In this document: positions 32,031 to 41,480 of the stretch, piece after piece | How positions within the stretch are numbered: the stretch's first letter is position 1 | Layout: each line of letters begins with the position of its first letter | Assembly: GCA_022702485.1 (NCBI GenBank) | Contig: JAJIYY010000001.1 | Location: forward strand, 5,704,001-5,768,000 | Direction: 5' to 3' | Length of the DNA stretch: 64,000 nt | DNA from: Simplicillium sp. C3G150-2 | Taxonomy: Eukaryota > Ascomycota > Sordariomycetes > Hypocreales > Cordycipitaceae | Made by a program: the position numbers and the translations under genes | Notes under the pieces: generated by a model | Told to the model about the DNA's origin: nothing | Seen by the model: only the letters and a program-made list of their open reading frames with translations | The model's database searches: none

Positions 32031-33053
32031 TTAGAGACGTGAAACGCTGGCCACCAGATGTTCTTTGCCCTGTTTTGTAACTCTAAGCATAGACTTGTCG
32101 GCCTGCAACGCCATTTCTACATCCATCTCGGCAGGTAGCGGCATGGGTCGCTTGAAGGAGACATCAATCGCAAAGGGCCGTCCAGACTGCGTGTAGTGTC
32201 GCAATTCTGGCTCTAGCTGCGCGAGAGCGCAAGCCAGAACGTGATTCCCGTGAGCGATCTTGGTGCTAAACCCAAACAATTTTGCCAAAAGCCCAGACAT
32301 GTGGATGGGATTGTAGTCTTTGCACAGCGCTGCCCACGTATCTGGCGCAGAGAAGCCCAACTTGACGGATTTGCCTACTCCGTGCCACGCCACGACTTCC
32401 TCTGCTGGCTTGGGAGTGTCTTGATACAGTGGTTGTGTTTTCGATGGAAGCGTCATGAGAACGGTAGCAATTTGCTTGAATATCGTAGTAGGCTCGGCGG
32501 CGCCAGGCTTGACTGCCGTGACGTTGAAGTAGATGTCGAATTCCATGCCTCGCTTCACCCTGCGGGCTTGGTTCTCAAACCCGCCCATGAAGGCCGTGAC
32601 TTCAAAGGATTCCAGAGATAGCGGATCAGTAGTGTCGAGAAACATGAATCGATTGGATGTATTGACGCATCCGAATGGCAAGACGGGACTGTTTCGACTC
32701 GCCAGCATGATTGACAGCAGGGGGTTGACGAGGCCTGGAATGAGGAGCGGCGTAGTTGGCGCATCATTCTTCACAGCAACTTGGTACCGCTGGATGTCAG
32801 ATTTATCAATCTTGACGTGCGCAGAAATACTGGATTTGGGGAGTAAGAAGCCATGGTCCGAGTCTGTGAGGTGAGGGAGGAGCCGGAAGAGCTTGAATGG
32901 ATACTTGAGGACGATGAGGAAGATGAGGATGGAGATGTCTGCAGTGGAGAGACGGGAGACGGGTGTGCGTAAATACGCCGACGGGCTGGAAGTTACATGG
33001 AGGAGATTGCGTATGTAGTATAGCGCAACGGCGAGGAGGAATACCCAGAGCAT
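32031..33053 (-). CDS. MaoC-like (R)-hydratase/dehydratase domain protein with N-terminal membrane anchor
   Basis: A 340-residue intronless protein. The hot-dog hydratase block DYNPIHMSGLLAKLFGF...IAHGNHV has the catalytic Asp, Asn-Pro-Ile-His and the downstream HG of MaoC/(R)-enoyl-CoA hydratases. A hydrophobic segment at the very start (LWVFLLAVALYYIRNLL) and a second at about 40-55 suggest membrane anchoring. The central region, with LPFGCVNTSNRF, is probably a second, degenerate hot-dog domain, as in two-domain fungal members. The expected role is hydration or dehydration of an acyl-CoA-type thioester. The frame extends to 33089, but that codon is GTG, so ATG 33053 is used. Confidence 0.82.
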   Translation of the reverse strand: MLWVFLLAVALYYIRNLLHVTSSPSAYLRTPVSRLSTADISILIFLIVLKYPFKLFRLLPHLTDSDHGFLLPKSSISAHVKIDKSDIQRYQVAVKNDAPTTPLLIPGLVNPLLSIMLASRNSPVLPFGCVNTSNRFMFLDTTDPLSLESFEVTAFMGGFENQARRVKRGMEFDIYFNVTAVKPGAAEPTTIFKQIATVLMTLPSKTQPLYQDTPKPAEEVVAWHGVGKSVKLGFSAPDTWAALCKDYNPIHMSGLLAKLFGFSTKIAHGNHVLACALAQLEPELRHYTQSGRPFAIDVSFKRPMPLPAEMDVEMALQADKSMLRVTKQGKEHLVASVSRL

Positions 33054-33304
33054 GGCGAAGGACGATGATGTTGGATGTGAGATGGACACTGGCTCATGTG
33101 GGGCCGAGGAATTTGGAAGCTGATGGTATGATTAATTAAGGCCGATTCTCTAGAGATCAGCGAAATCTATATACCGTACTATATGTATCCACTAAATGAA
33201 AAAAGAAAAATATGAAATAAAATAAAGAAATTAAGAAGAGAAGAAAAAGGGTTAATCCATGTCCCTGGCCCATGGAGTGGGTGAGTCGTTGTCTACTCGT
33301 CACC

Positions 33305-34927
33305 TCACTCAAGAGACACCAAGGTTACCAATTGGGCAGCGCTGCCATCGCACTTGGCGGGCTCGAGACGATCCTTGCCGGCTACAAGGCACTTGTCGAC
33401 GTCGGAGGCAGGGTTGAGGACGATCTGCTTGGAGGTGTTGAATGGGAAGAGCTGCTCCTGGTCCATACCACCGGCTGTGCAAGTTAGTAAATTGTTTGTG
33501 AGCGACGGGAGAGAAGATTGTGACTTACATCCATCGGCGTTGCCGCCGCAAGAGAAAAAGTTGACGGTATCACCTTGAGGACGGTTGTGGTCGAAAGTCA
33601 AGCATCCGTTGGTGGAGACGCTGGAGACCAGGACGCGGTTCTGGCGACCATCGTTGTGAGTGCCGAACTTGATGAGATCGAACTTCTGGTTGATGTCGGT
33701 GGCATTGCAGGCGACGAGGGCAACGGGGATGTTGTTGGAGCGGAAGTCACCACCAAGGGGGTCGACGGACAAGCATCGGTTGTCGGAGGTGACGATGTTT
33801 GTGCTCTGGACAGGGCGGTTGTCACCAACGGCCTTGTTGTCGAATTTGTTGGCCTTATCAGCAGCAGCCTTGTCGAAGAAGCCGCCGCGGGCGACGGGAG
33901 TCTTGGAGGCAGAGTCGGAGCCGGTGGTGGTGGCAGCTACAGTGGTGGTGTCGGCTACGGTCTCGGTAACAGGCACCTCGGTGATGATGGAAGTCTCGCC
34001 GCCACCGACCTTTGTGATGGTGTACCAGCTGGTGTAGTAGCTGGTCCAGCCCTGGTGAGCAGCAGAGGTGGTACCGGGAGGAGGAGAGCCGCCGCCGCCG
34101 CCGCCGCCGACAGTAACGGTAACTTCGTTGGTGACTGTGACGGTGGAGGGGGCTGCACAGGTGTTGCCGCCGTTATTGTTGTTGGTCTGAGTGGGCTGGA
34201 CAACGATAGTCTGGGTGCTGTGCTTGGTGACAATGCTAGTGGCGGGAGGTCCCTGGACGGTCATGGTGGACTTCTCGTAGCTGGTGGGCTTGATGGCAGT
34301 GGTGCGAGTCTTGGCAGCAACCTGGCTAGACTTCTCTCCACGAGGACCGTTACCGAAGTGGAATTTCTGGCCGTTGCTCTCCGTGCAGATGGTGACGTCG
34401 AGGAAGCCATCAGAGATCTCGAGGCAGTGATCCTCAGAGTCCTCAGGCTTGAGGTTCATGCTGAAGCTGCCATCAGCAGAGTTGAAGGGGAACAGCTGGC
34501 GAGTGCTGACATCTCCAGAACCGTCAGCGCGACCACCACAGGAGAACATGTGGACGGCATTGGCCTTGTTGTCGTGGTCAACAGTCAAACAAGCCTGTGT
34601 AAGAGTGTTTACGATCAAAGCCTTGCCGGGTTGGTTGTTGTGCTTTCCAGCAGTAATGACGTCCCACTGTTGGCCTTCGGTGCTGTCACAGTCGGCGAGC
34701 TGGACGGGGTTCAAGTTGGCACGAAAGTCGCCAGACAGCTTGTTGACGGTAAGACACTTGCCGTCATCATCGTGGATCTGAATGTTAGAGAAGGCACGGG
34801 TGGCGGAAGCATCGCGCTGCTGAGCTTGCTCAAAAGCAGCGTTGTTGAGGGCCGGAACACCGCGGGGAAGGATGGGCTTGGCGTCTGCTGCAAGAGCAGC
34901 GACGAGGAGAGCCAGGGAATAACGCAT
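33305..34927 (-). CDS. Secreted protein with two ricin-B-like (beta-trefoil) domains joined by a Thr/Gly-rich linker
   Basis: Exons 34927-33529 and 33474-33305 with a 54-bp intron (GTAAGT...CAG, phase 1) give 522 residues. A signal peptide (MRYSLALLVAALAADA) is followed by a Kex2-like Pro-Arg site. Two related domains, about 42-205 and 365-522, share the same order of blocks: CLTV/CLSV + GDFR, ACLTVDH/GCLTFDH, FSCGG.ADGSG and QLFPF. They are beta-trefoil, carbohydrate-binding-like domains. The linker between them is rich in Thr, Ser and Gly with a Gly7 run, so it is probably O-glycosylated. The intron lies in the repeat-equivalent loop, and splicing restores the copy-1 motif. It is a non-enzymatic, wall-associated or lectin candidate, not a toxin by any visible feature. 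The upstream plus strand is purine-rich (35038-35160), i.e. a C+T-rich promoter for this gene. Confidence 0.82.
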   Translation of the reverse strand: MRYSLALLVAALAADAKPILPRGVPALNNAAFEQAQQRDASATRAFSNIQIHDDDGKCLTVNKLSGDFRANLNPVQLADCDSTEGQQWDVITAGKHNNQPGKALIVNTLTQACLTVDHDNKANAVHMFSCGGRADGSGDVSTRQLFPFNSADGSFSMNLKPEDSEDHCLEISDGFLDVTICTESNGQKFHFGNGPRGEKSSQVAAKTRTTAIKPTSYEKSTMTVQGPPATSIVTKHSTQTIVVQPTQTNNNNGGNTCAAPSTVTVTNEVTVTVGGGGGGGSPPPGTTSAAHQGWTSYYTSWYTITKVGGGETSIITEVPVTETVADTTTVAATTTGSDSASKTPVARGGFFDKAAADKANKFDNKAVGDNRPVQSTNIVTSDNRCLSVDPLGGDFRSNNIPVALVACNATDINQKFDLIKFGTHNDGRQNRVLVSSVSTNGCLTFDHNRPQGDTVNFFSCGGNADGCKSQSSLPSLTNNLLTCTAGGMDQEQLFPFNTSKQIVLNPASDVDKCLVAGKDRLEPAKCDGSAAQLVTLVSLE

Positions 34928-36996
34928 TGTTGATCAGAAATATGCAAGTGGGTATCTTGGTGTTGCTTGGAAAGAATCGTTGAAAGAGTGGTTTGAAACT
35001 GCCCAGCAGAGCCTGTCAAAGGCGTGAAGAAGTGAATGAATAAAAAGAAGAAGAAGAGAAAACAAAAAGGAAACGAATGTCGGTGATCAACACGACTCCA
35101 AGGCTTGAGGAAATGGATTGGCAAAGGGATGAAGAGAAGAAGAGAGAAGGAATGATGGGGAGGGGCGAAGATGGGATGTTTTATAAAGATTGAGGCCCAA
35201 TTGAGCAATAAGAGTATAAAAGAAAACATGCTGCAGGTAGTAGGCGGGAATTGCCACGAGGAGCTGCGCGGCTGGGTAGGGGAGGCGAGGTGTAAGCCAG
35301 ACGAGGCAGAGAAGTCACTTTGCGCGATCCTGTCATTTCCCAGGCTGCAGGTTCTACTCCGTGGAGGAAGAGATGTTTGTTTCTGATTGACGGGGTGGAT
35401 TGCCCATTTGCGCATAAGTTTGGGTGGGAGATCGGACCAAGGACAGCGAGCGAGTGTTTGCCCGCAAAGGATTTTCGGTTTATACAAGCAGAAACTGTTG
35501 GAGTTTCAGGATCGAGTCGCAGGTTCAGCCCCCGAGAGGCCGAGTGGCTGACCACTGTAAAGTTGCTGTGAAGTCACTGCAGGCTCACTTTAAACTCCCT
35601 GTAAACTCGTTGTAGGCTTCCTGCAGGTTCCTGTCAGACGCTAAAAACCTGCAGATTACAGCGGCAGAGCCTCTGAAGGATTCGCTTGAGCGCTGGAAAA
35701 GCGCTGGAAAAGGACCGCCTGAACCACACCAGCTCGCCCACCGCAGCAATGCGAAACACTAGACCGCTGCTGTCGAGTTTCACATTTTCCCACTCCAGCC
35801 CATCATCTCCATCACTCACTCTCTTTAACATTTTTTGGACAGCCAAGACGGCAATCATATGGCAATTATTTACCTGGAAATAATTCGGTCATACCCTGAT
35901 ACGCGCCAAGAATTTTTAAAAGAGGGGAAATTCGGTCATATGGCCGAGATAATTCATGAGGCATAAAACTGCACTTTGCTCTACACTGTACTCTATTAAA
36001 TACATCATCACCTACCCTCCATTAACAGCTTCCATTACAGTCCTCACAAGACTTTTGCCGACCAAAAACATTTACCTCTTTGACTCGCTGTAAATCGTTT
36101 CACATTCCTCTCGTCATCTCCCAACCCTAAAATAAACGCCTCCCTCACCGTCAAGTCAGCTCACTGCGCTGCCTCTCCCACTTGTCGCAGATGCTGAAAC
36201 GGGGGCTCGCTCGGTCGTTCGCATAAGCCGTTGGTTTGGAAAAACGCATAAGTTTCCCTTGCTGTAGAACACTCTCCAATCGCATACACTCAGATCAGGG
36301 CTGCCTCCCCAAAACCCTTGTTCGGGTAATGCCTTTTTCTGTAAACGCTCACCCCAAATTATGCCGAGTAGGCGAGGGCACGCGAGCAGGATTGGTGATG
36401 GGCTACCCTATATTGGTGAAACAATCTGCTTGGGCGCTGATCCCCGACAGTTTTGTGTGCTTGGGATTGTGGTCTTGAATGGATTTAGTAACTGCGGTTT
36501 ATGAGGGTTTGTTTGAGTTCCAAAAGTAGATCTTGCGTATCAACCAAATTATTGATGATTTTGTGGTGCTGATGCACAGTAGACTATTACAAATGTGAAG
36601 CCATCACCAAACGACGTCACCACAAACGACACTGTCGCAACATGCAGCAATACCGTAAATTGAATCCAAGTGAAAGGGAAATCATTTAACGTCTTATTTC
36701 TTGCTCCGTCGGCTTCTCAAATATTTTCTCAATTAATTCTCGTCCCGTATCCTCGCCCGGTAACCTCGGCGTGATCGTCGCCACTCTCCCAAGCTAAACG
36801 TCACTGTCTTGCCCGATATGGTAGGTAGAGTGAGAGCCACAATTGCCAAGCCTCCTAATTGACAGCCTTTACCTCGCTTCATTCTATAAAAGCCATTGCT
36901 GGGCATCGACACAAAATGCCGCTTCAAGTGGCCATTTCCATCACTTTCTAGATCTGATAATCATTATCCAGTTGAGCAGCAACCAAATCTCCCATC
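34928..36996. other. 2.07-kb intergenic region with lectin promoter and repeats
   Basis: No supported gene. The left part is the promoter of the secreted two-domain protein, with a C+T-rich tract on its sense strand (35038-35160). An imperfect repeat cluster lies at 35560-35715. The right part should contain the amine oxidase promoter. Confidence 0.5.
35560..35715. repeat. Imperfect short direct repeats (CTGTAAAC/CTGCAGG type and CGCTGGAAAAG duplication)
   Basis: Units resembling CTGYARRYTC are repeated about every 12-15 bp from 35560 to 35640. A direct duplication of GCGCTGGAAAA lies at about 35690-35711. The array is degenerate. Confidence 0.55.
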
Positions 36997-38314
36997 ATGG
37001 TCACCAAAAACAACGCTCAAGTAATCGTCATTGGCGCTGGCGTATCAGGCCTCACAGCCGCCGCCGAGCTAAGTCGCCAGAGTATCGACGTCATTGTGCT
37101 CGAAGCGTCGTCCAGAATAGGCGGCAGAGTTACCTCTGTTGAGACCAAGCTTGGCTCACAAGTCGATCTCGGAGGCCAATGGATTGGCAAGGGACATGAT
37201 CGCGTCTCGGCCCTCATTGAGAACGCAGGTGGCAGTGTATACAAGAGCTACACGCGTGGTCTGCCCAACATTGTCCGCGATGGTCACGCTATATCAACCT
37301 TTTCGCCATCAGTCATCGTGGCAATACTGTATCTCATCTTGATGGAGATTACTTGCCTCGTCTACGTACCGAAAAGCTGGATTTCCCTCACCGTAGATAA
37401 GGCCGTTGAGACAATGGTGCCTCTAAAGGTCAGCCGCCAGATCTTGCGCCTGTTGGTTCAAGCCGTCTCTACTGCGGAGTTGGATTCCTATTCCATCTAC
37501 AGTTTTGCAAAGTCTGTTCGACTTTCTGGCGGCTTGTCAACAATGATGGGCACAGAAGGCGGCGGCGCAAGAGAGCCTCGCCGTTGAATCTATGGGCTTC
37601 ATTCCCAAGACCCTAGCCAAAGAGCTCATTCAGAAAATTCTGACGGATGCACCCGTCACACAAGTGTCCCAAATTGACACAAAAGTCACATTGCATACGG
37701 CATCAGGTCAAGAATTCCACGCCCAAAAAGTCATCATCACCGTGCCGCCACCCATGCAAAAGAACATCTCATTCAGCTCTCCACTTCCCACTGAGCGCCA
37801 AGCACTCCAACAGAACACTCGGATGGGCCTTGTCTACAAAGCTCTCGCCATCTTCGACAAGCCATTTTGGCGTGATGGCGTCGGCGCAGAATTTCTTGTC
37901 CTTGACGATCCTGCCTGTTGTGTGTTTGACTCAACCTCTCCAGGAGGACCGGGCCACTTGTGCCTTTTGGTGACAGGCACCCCTGCACATACGTTTGGTG
38001 ATCTTGATGTCAAGGAGAGACAGGATTTGTTATTATCTCAGCACGTTCCATATATTGGACAGCAGGTGCTCGAACCTGCAGATTGGCAGGACAAATCTTG
38101 GCACTTGGATGAGCACTGCGGCGGTGGCTACTTGGCGTTTCCCGTTGTTGGAACAAGTGAGGGCATTTTGCCCATGCCGCATGAGCCTGTTGAGGGTTTA
38201 CACTGGGCGGGAACAGAAACGGAGGAAGAACATCCTGGGTATGTCGAGGGGGCGGTCCAGTCTGGAGAGCGGGCTGCAAAGGAAGTCATTGCTGCGCTGA
38301 GGAGAGCGATCTAA
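36997..38314 (+). pseudogene. Flavin-containing amine oxidase, broken by one frameshift
   Basis: Two overlapping reading frames together make one monoamine-oxidase-type protein. The first (36997-37587) has the FAD dinucleotide loop VIGAGVSGLTAA, EASSRIGGRV and DLGGQWIG. It runs through GGLSTMMGTEGG, then turns into GAREPRR and stops. The second frame, read back before its ATG at 37592, gives AQESLAVES at exactly that point and continues to 38314 with ALAIFDKPFW, GGGYLAF and the C-terminal FAD-binding HWAGTETEEEHPGYVEGAV. The shift lies in a GGC run at about 37558-37570 and equals one extra base; no intron fits there. It would oxidise amines in the cytosol or peroxisome if intact. A sequencing error is the main alternative to a recent null allele. 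Confidence 0.8.
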
Positions 38315-38462
38315 AGCGGGAGTCTACAGACTTAAATGCTATCGTTTGAGAATATTCAGTTGAGAGAATCCTAGTAAACAAACTATGACACGCTTAACAT
38401 GGACATGATACATCCGATCTCGATTCTTCATCGCGTGACCAGCGTTTGAAGCTTGGCTACTC

Positions 38463-39890
38463 CTATGATGTCCATGTGGACAGCACATCGCGCATGAAGG
38501 CTACCACATTCCTCTTATCGTTCTTCAATGCAAACATCAGCGGCGAGCCGTCTTCATTATGCCTCGAATCAAGCGTTCGGGGTCCATAAAATTCCATCAC
38601 GGCCGTAGTTTGGTCGTGCTTGAGCAGAATCTCAATCACTGCCACAGTATTCTTTGTCGAGTCGGGAAGCAGTGTAAATAATGCCTTATAGCCTCCCATG
38701 ATAACTTCCTCTGGAGCTGTGTGCTCCCGTAGCAGCTCTGAGCTACTTTGTGGTGGAATAGAGCTTCTGGAAATACGTCGTGCGTATTGTTCGATGTATG
38801 TCAGAGGCTTACCGTACTTGTTGAGCATATCGCTAATAATTTCGTTGTTTTTTGCGCTATACACGACAAGAGCGACAAGTTTTGACCAGCCCTTTGAGCA
38901 AATAATTTCCAAAAATTGTGCGTAATCATGAATCTGTTGAAGTTGGTCGACAACCTGAAACACGACAGTAGCCACACCCTCAGTGGAAGAGGAGCCTGCG
39001 AAAAGCAGTGCGTCCCAGTCTTCGCTGATGCCACTGGGTGCATTGGCTCCGCTTTCGAGAAGCCTTAAAGCACCACTTTGACAGCCATATTGAATCGCCA
39101 TGTACAGTGGTGTTACCGGGCTAGTTCCAGTCGTTTCTACATCTACGGGCACGCCAGCGCGTAGAAGCATGGGTATCATTTCAGCGCCGCCACCCGTGAT
39201 TGCTGCATAGTGAAGAGGCAAAACCCCCTCTGCGTCGGGTGCCATGATATCCGCTCCACATTCAATAAGTAAACGGCTTGTTTTGATAGAACAATAGTAT
39301 ATGCTGAGATGCAGTGGTGATCTGCCCCGGACATCCAAGCCTGCATTCATGTGTGCGCCGTTGTCGATCAATATACGTGCCACATCTTTGCTGTCGCAGT
39401 AAGCGGACAACTGCAAGGCTGTCCACTTCTCCAGAGAGCGAGGGTATCCGGCTATCTTTGCAAGACAGCGCAAGTGAATGGCTGCTTCGTCGGTTTGCGG
39501 AATGGTTGCGTCAACGTCCATGCCAGCCAATATTGCCCTGACCGCCAAATCTGGGTCATTGTTTACGGCGGCGTACAGCAGCGAGACGCCGTAACCGTGT
39601 TTAATGTCTCGTTGAAAGATCAAATGTCTGCATATCCGCGCCAAGTGTCGGCAGGTTAGCAAGAGAGCGCGGACATCATGAAGGCTGTTTGCTTCTCTCG
39701 CAATCTGAACCAGTAGCTCTTGCGGTAGCAACAGCAACGACGCTTTTGTCTGCTCATTTATATACGTGATGCTGTTCATAATCCATAGCAGCATATCGCC
39801 TATGCTGCGGTGTCGCGTACTGCTGGCTTGACTTGATTTGGTTTGGCTTGGATGACAGCGAGGAGGGAGAGTAATAACCGAGCGCAGCAT
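38463..39890 (-). CDS. F-box-like / ankyrin-repeat protein (intact copy 1)
   Basis: A 475-residue intronless protein. After a basic N-terminus, LLLPQELLVQIAREANSLHDVRALLLTCRHL is shaped like an F-box (cited here as a block at about 52-85 of the protein). Ankyrin repeats follow, at least five, with clear consensus pieces GRSPLHLSIY, GVLPLHYAAI and TPLYMAIQ, each followed by a LL..GA motif. F-box proteins recruit substrates to SCF ubiquitin ligases and the ankyrin repeats would bind the target, but no partner can be named. The frame extends to 39974, where the codon is GTG, so ATG 39890 is used. It is the right-most gene of a run of four related minus-strand copies when read in transcription order. 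Confidence 0.75.
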   Translation of the reverse strand: MLRSVITLPPRCHPSQTKSSQASSTRHRSIGDMLLWIMNSITYINEQTKASLLLLPQELLVQIAREANSLHDVRALLLTCRHLARICRHLIFQRDIKHGYGVSLLYAAVNNDPDLAVRAILAGMDVDATIPQTDEAAIHLRCLAKIAGYPRSLEKWTALQLSAYCDSKDVARILIDNGAHMNAGLDVRGRSPLHLSIYYCSIKTSRLLIECGADIMAPDAEGVLPLHYAAITGGGAEMIPMLLRAGVPVDVETTGTSPVTPLYMAIQYGCQSGALRLLESGANAPSGISEDWDALLFAGSSSTEGVATVVFQVVDQLQQIHDYAQFLEIICSKGWSKLVALVVYSAKNNEIISDMLNKYGKPLTYIEQYARRISRSSIPPQSSSELLREHTAPEEVIMGGYKALFTLLPDSTKNTVAVIEILLKHDQTTAVMEFYGPRTLDSRHNEDGSPLMFALKNDKRNVVAFMRDVLSTWTS

Positions 39891-40126
39891 GACAGTTTCA
39901 AGCCTTATTCGCTCGAGACACCCCCGCTCGCTTCCAGACGTAATTATAGCAAAGGCAGCCAAGCTAGACGCCACTGAATGTCCTACAAATGACTATTTTT
40001 TTACATTGACTGTAATACGCGCTGTTAGTTTGATGTAAGCCGTCTTTCTTAATCAACCTGTCACCTCTTATTCTGTAGAATGTGTGCGACCAAATAATTT
40101 TTGGGCAATAATTCAGAATCTGCTAG

Positions 40127-41480
40127 CTATTGTCTCTGCATATTTTCCAAACTTTCCAAGCCCCTTGTCCAACGGGAAATTGCGTTTGACATTCTGGAAC
40201 TGTTGTCTTCTAACCCCAGCAGAGCCACTTCTGCTGGGGGTTCAAGGTCGATTAGCTCTGCGCGTGTTGGTGCAAGAGATATTCCGGCTTTGAAGTCCTG
40301 CAACAGGTTCACAATGCCGTCTCTTTGACGGCCTTTAGCACTTCCATGATGGTCAACCCTTTGTCATCCCGAATATCAACATCGGCGCCTGCCCGAAACA
40401 ACTCTCGTACAACATCGATCACGTGGCACTGGCGATATGAGCAGTTGTCCTTCCAAACATATCGCGAGAGTCAGGAAAGGCACCAGCAGCCAGCAGACAC
40501 CTGATGATACGTACAGTGCTGGATAGGCATGCGGTTATAAGGAGACTTATCCCTTTCTCATCCGTTTCGTTGACATCGGCCCCCAGGCTGATCAACGTGG
40601 GTACCATATCGACATACTTGCGTACTACTGCACAGTAGATCGCCGACTGTCCAAAAATGTTTCGTTGGGACAGTTCAACCTCATTGCTTAACAGAAATCT
40701 CATCACTGCATCGTCTCGTTTTTTCAATGCAAGGATGAGCGGTGGCTGAGAGCCTGGAAACCAGGAACAGTCTGTGGTGCTGACGCCATGCTTCACCAAC
40801 ACATTCGCCGTAGCAACATTGCCATTATCAATCGCTAACCTCATCAGAGGTCTTTGCGTCAACTCGTCTGCACGAAGAGGTGCTTGCTTCTCCAGCACAA
40901 ATTCCATCGTTTACTCCGTGCCATCCTTGACCACAAACTCTAGAATCCTTGCCTTGAAGCCGAAGGATACCTGCTTGGTGGTCGCGTGAAAATTTGCGCC
41001 ACTATCGTGAAGTAGTTTAAATACATCTAGATTGGTTGCGTCGCACCTCAGCAAAGGAGTCCCCTTAGTCTGATCTATCTGCTCCATGATTGCGCCGTTA
41101 TCTAGAAGCGTCTGCATAGCTGACAAACTTGCATGTGCGGCGGCGATGTGTAGAGGTGACCCTCCTCTGTATGTTGATGGTTCAAAATCGACCCCGAAAG
41201 CGACGAGTTGTTTTTGAATCTCCTTCAGCTCTTGCACACTGAGCGTCTTGTTGATATCCGCACTAGCTGCAAGCATCAGCCTGACAGCCCCAGGAACATC
41301 ATGTCTTGCTGCCCAGAATAGCCCAGTGCTTGCTGATTGTTTGAAATTTCGTTTAAAAAGATCGAGCCTCAACAGTTCGCAAAAATGTTTGCTTGTGCGA
41401 CTTAAAGCATTGAGGTCGGGGCCGCTGAGGTGTCTGGCAACCGAATGGTTGATCTCATCTGGAAATTGTTCGAGGCGCAT
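40127..41480 (-). pseudogene. F-box / ankyrin-repeat pseudogene (copy 2)
   Basis: From ATG 41480 the frame gives an F-box-like start (MRLEQFPDEINHSVARHL) and ankyrin repeats (GGSPLHIAAAHASL) up to an in-frame TAA at 40911-40913. The same frame stays open beyond it with more ankyrin sequence (QRPLMRLAIDNGN, GQSAIYCAVV, GISLLITACL) down to 40419. There a frameshift is needed to continue with VVRELFRAGADVDIRDDKG, and another near 40310-40324 leads to NLLQDFKAGI and a last stop at 40127. One nonsense change plus two frameshifts show decay. The middle ATG at 40907 could start a shorter protein but would lack the F-box. It matches copy 3 closely around the LFKRN...AARHDVPG region. Confidence 0.8.

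Noticed and set aside
33575..34933. Long plus-strand open frame (452 codons) opposite the secreted trefoil gene
   Set aside because: It mirrors the strongly C-biased codons of the minus-strand gene, is composed of Val/Gly/Ser-rich low-complexity sequence and has no family features.
35515..35560. tRNA-like D-arm sequence (GGCCGAGTGGCTGA)
   Set aside because: No matching acceptor stem, anticodon arm or T-arm at the right distances.
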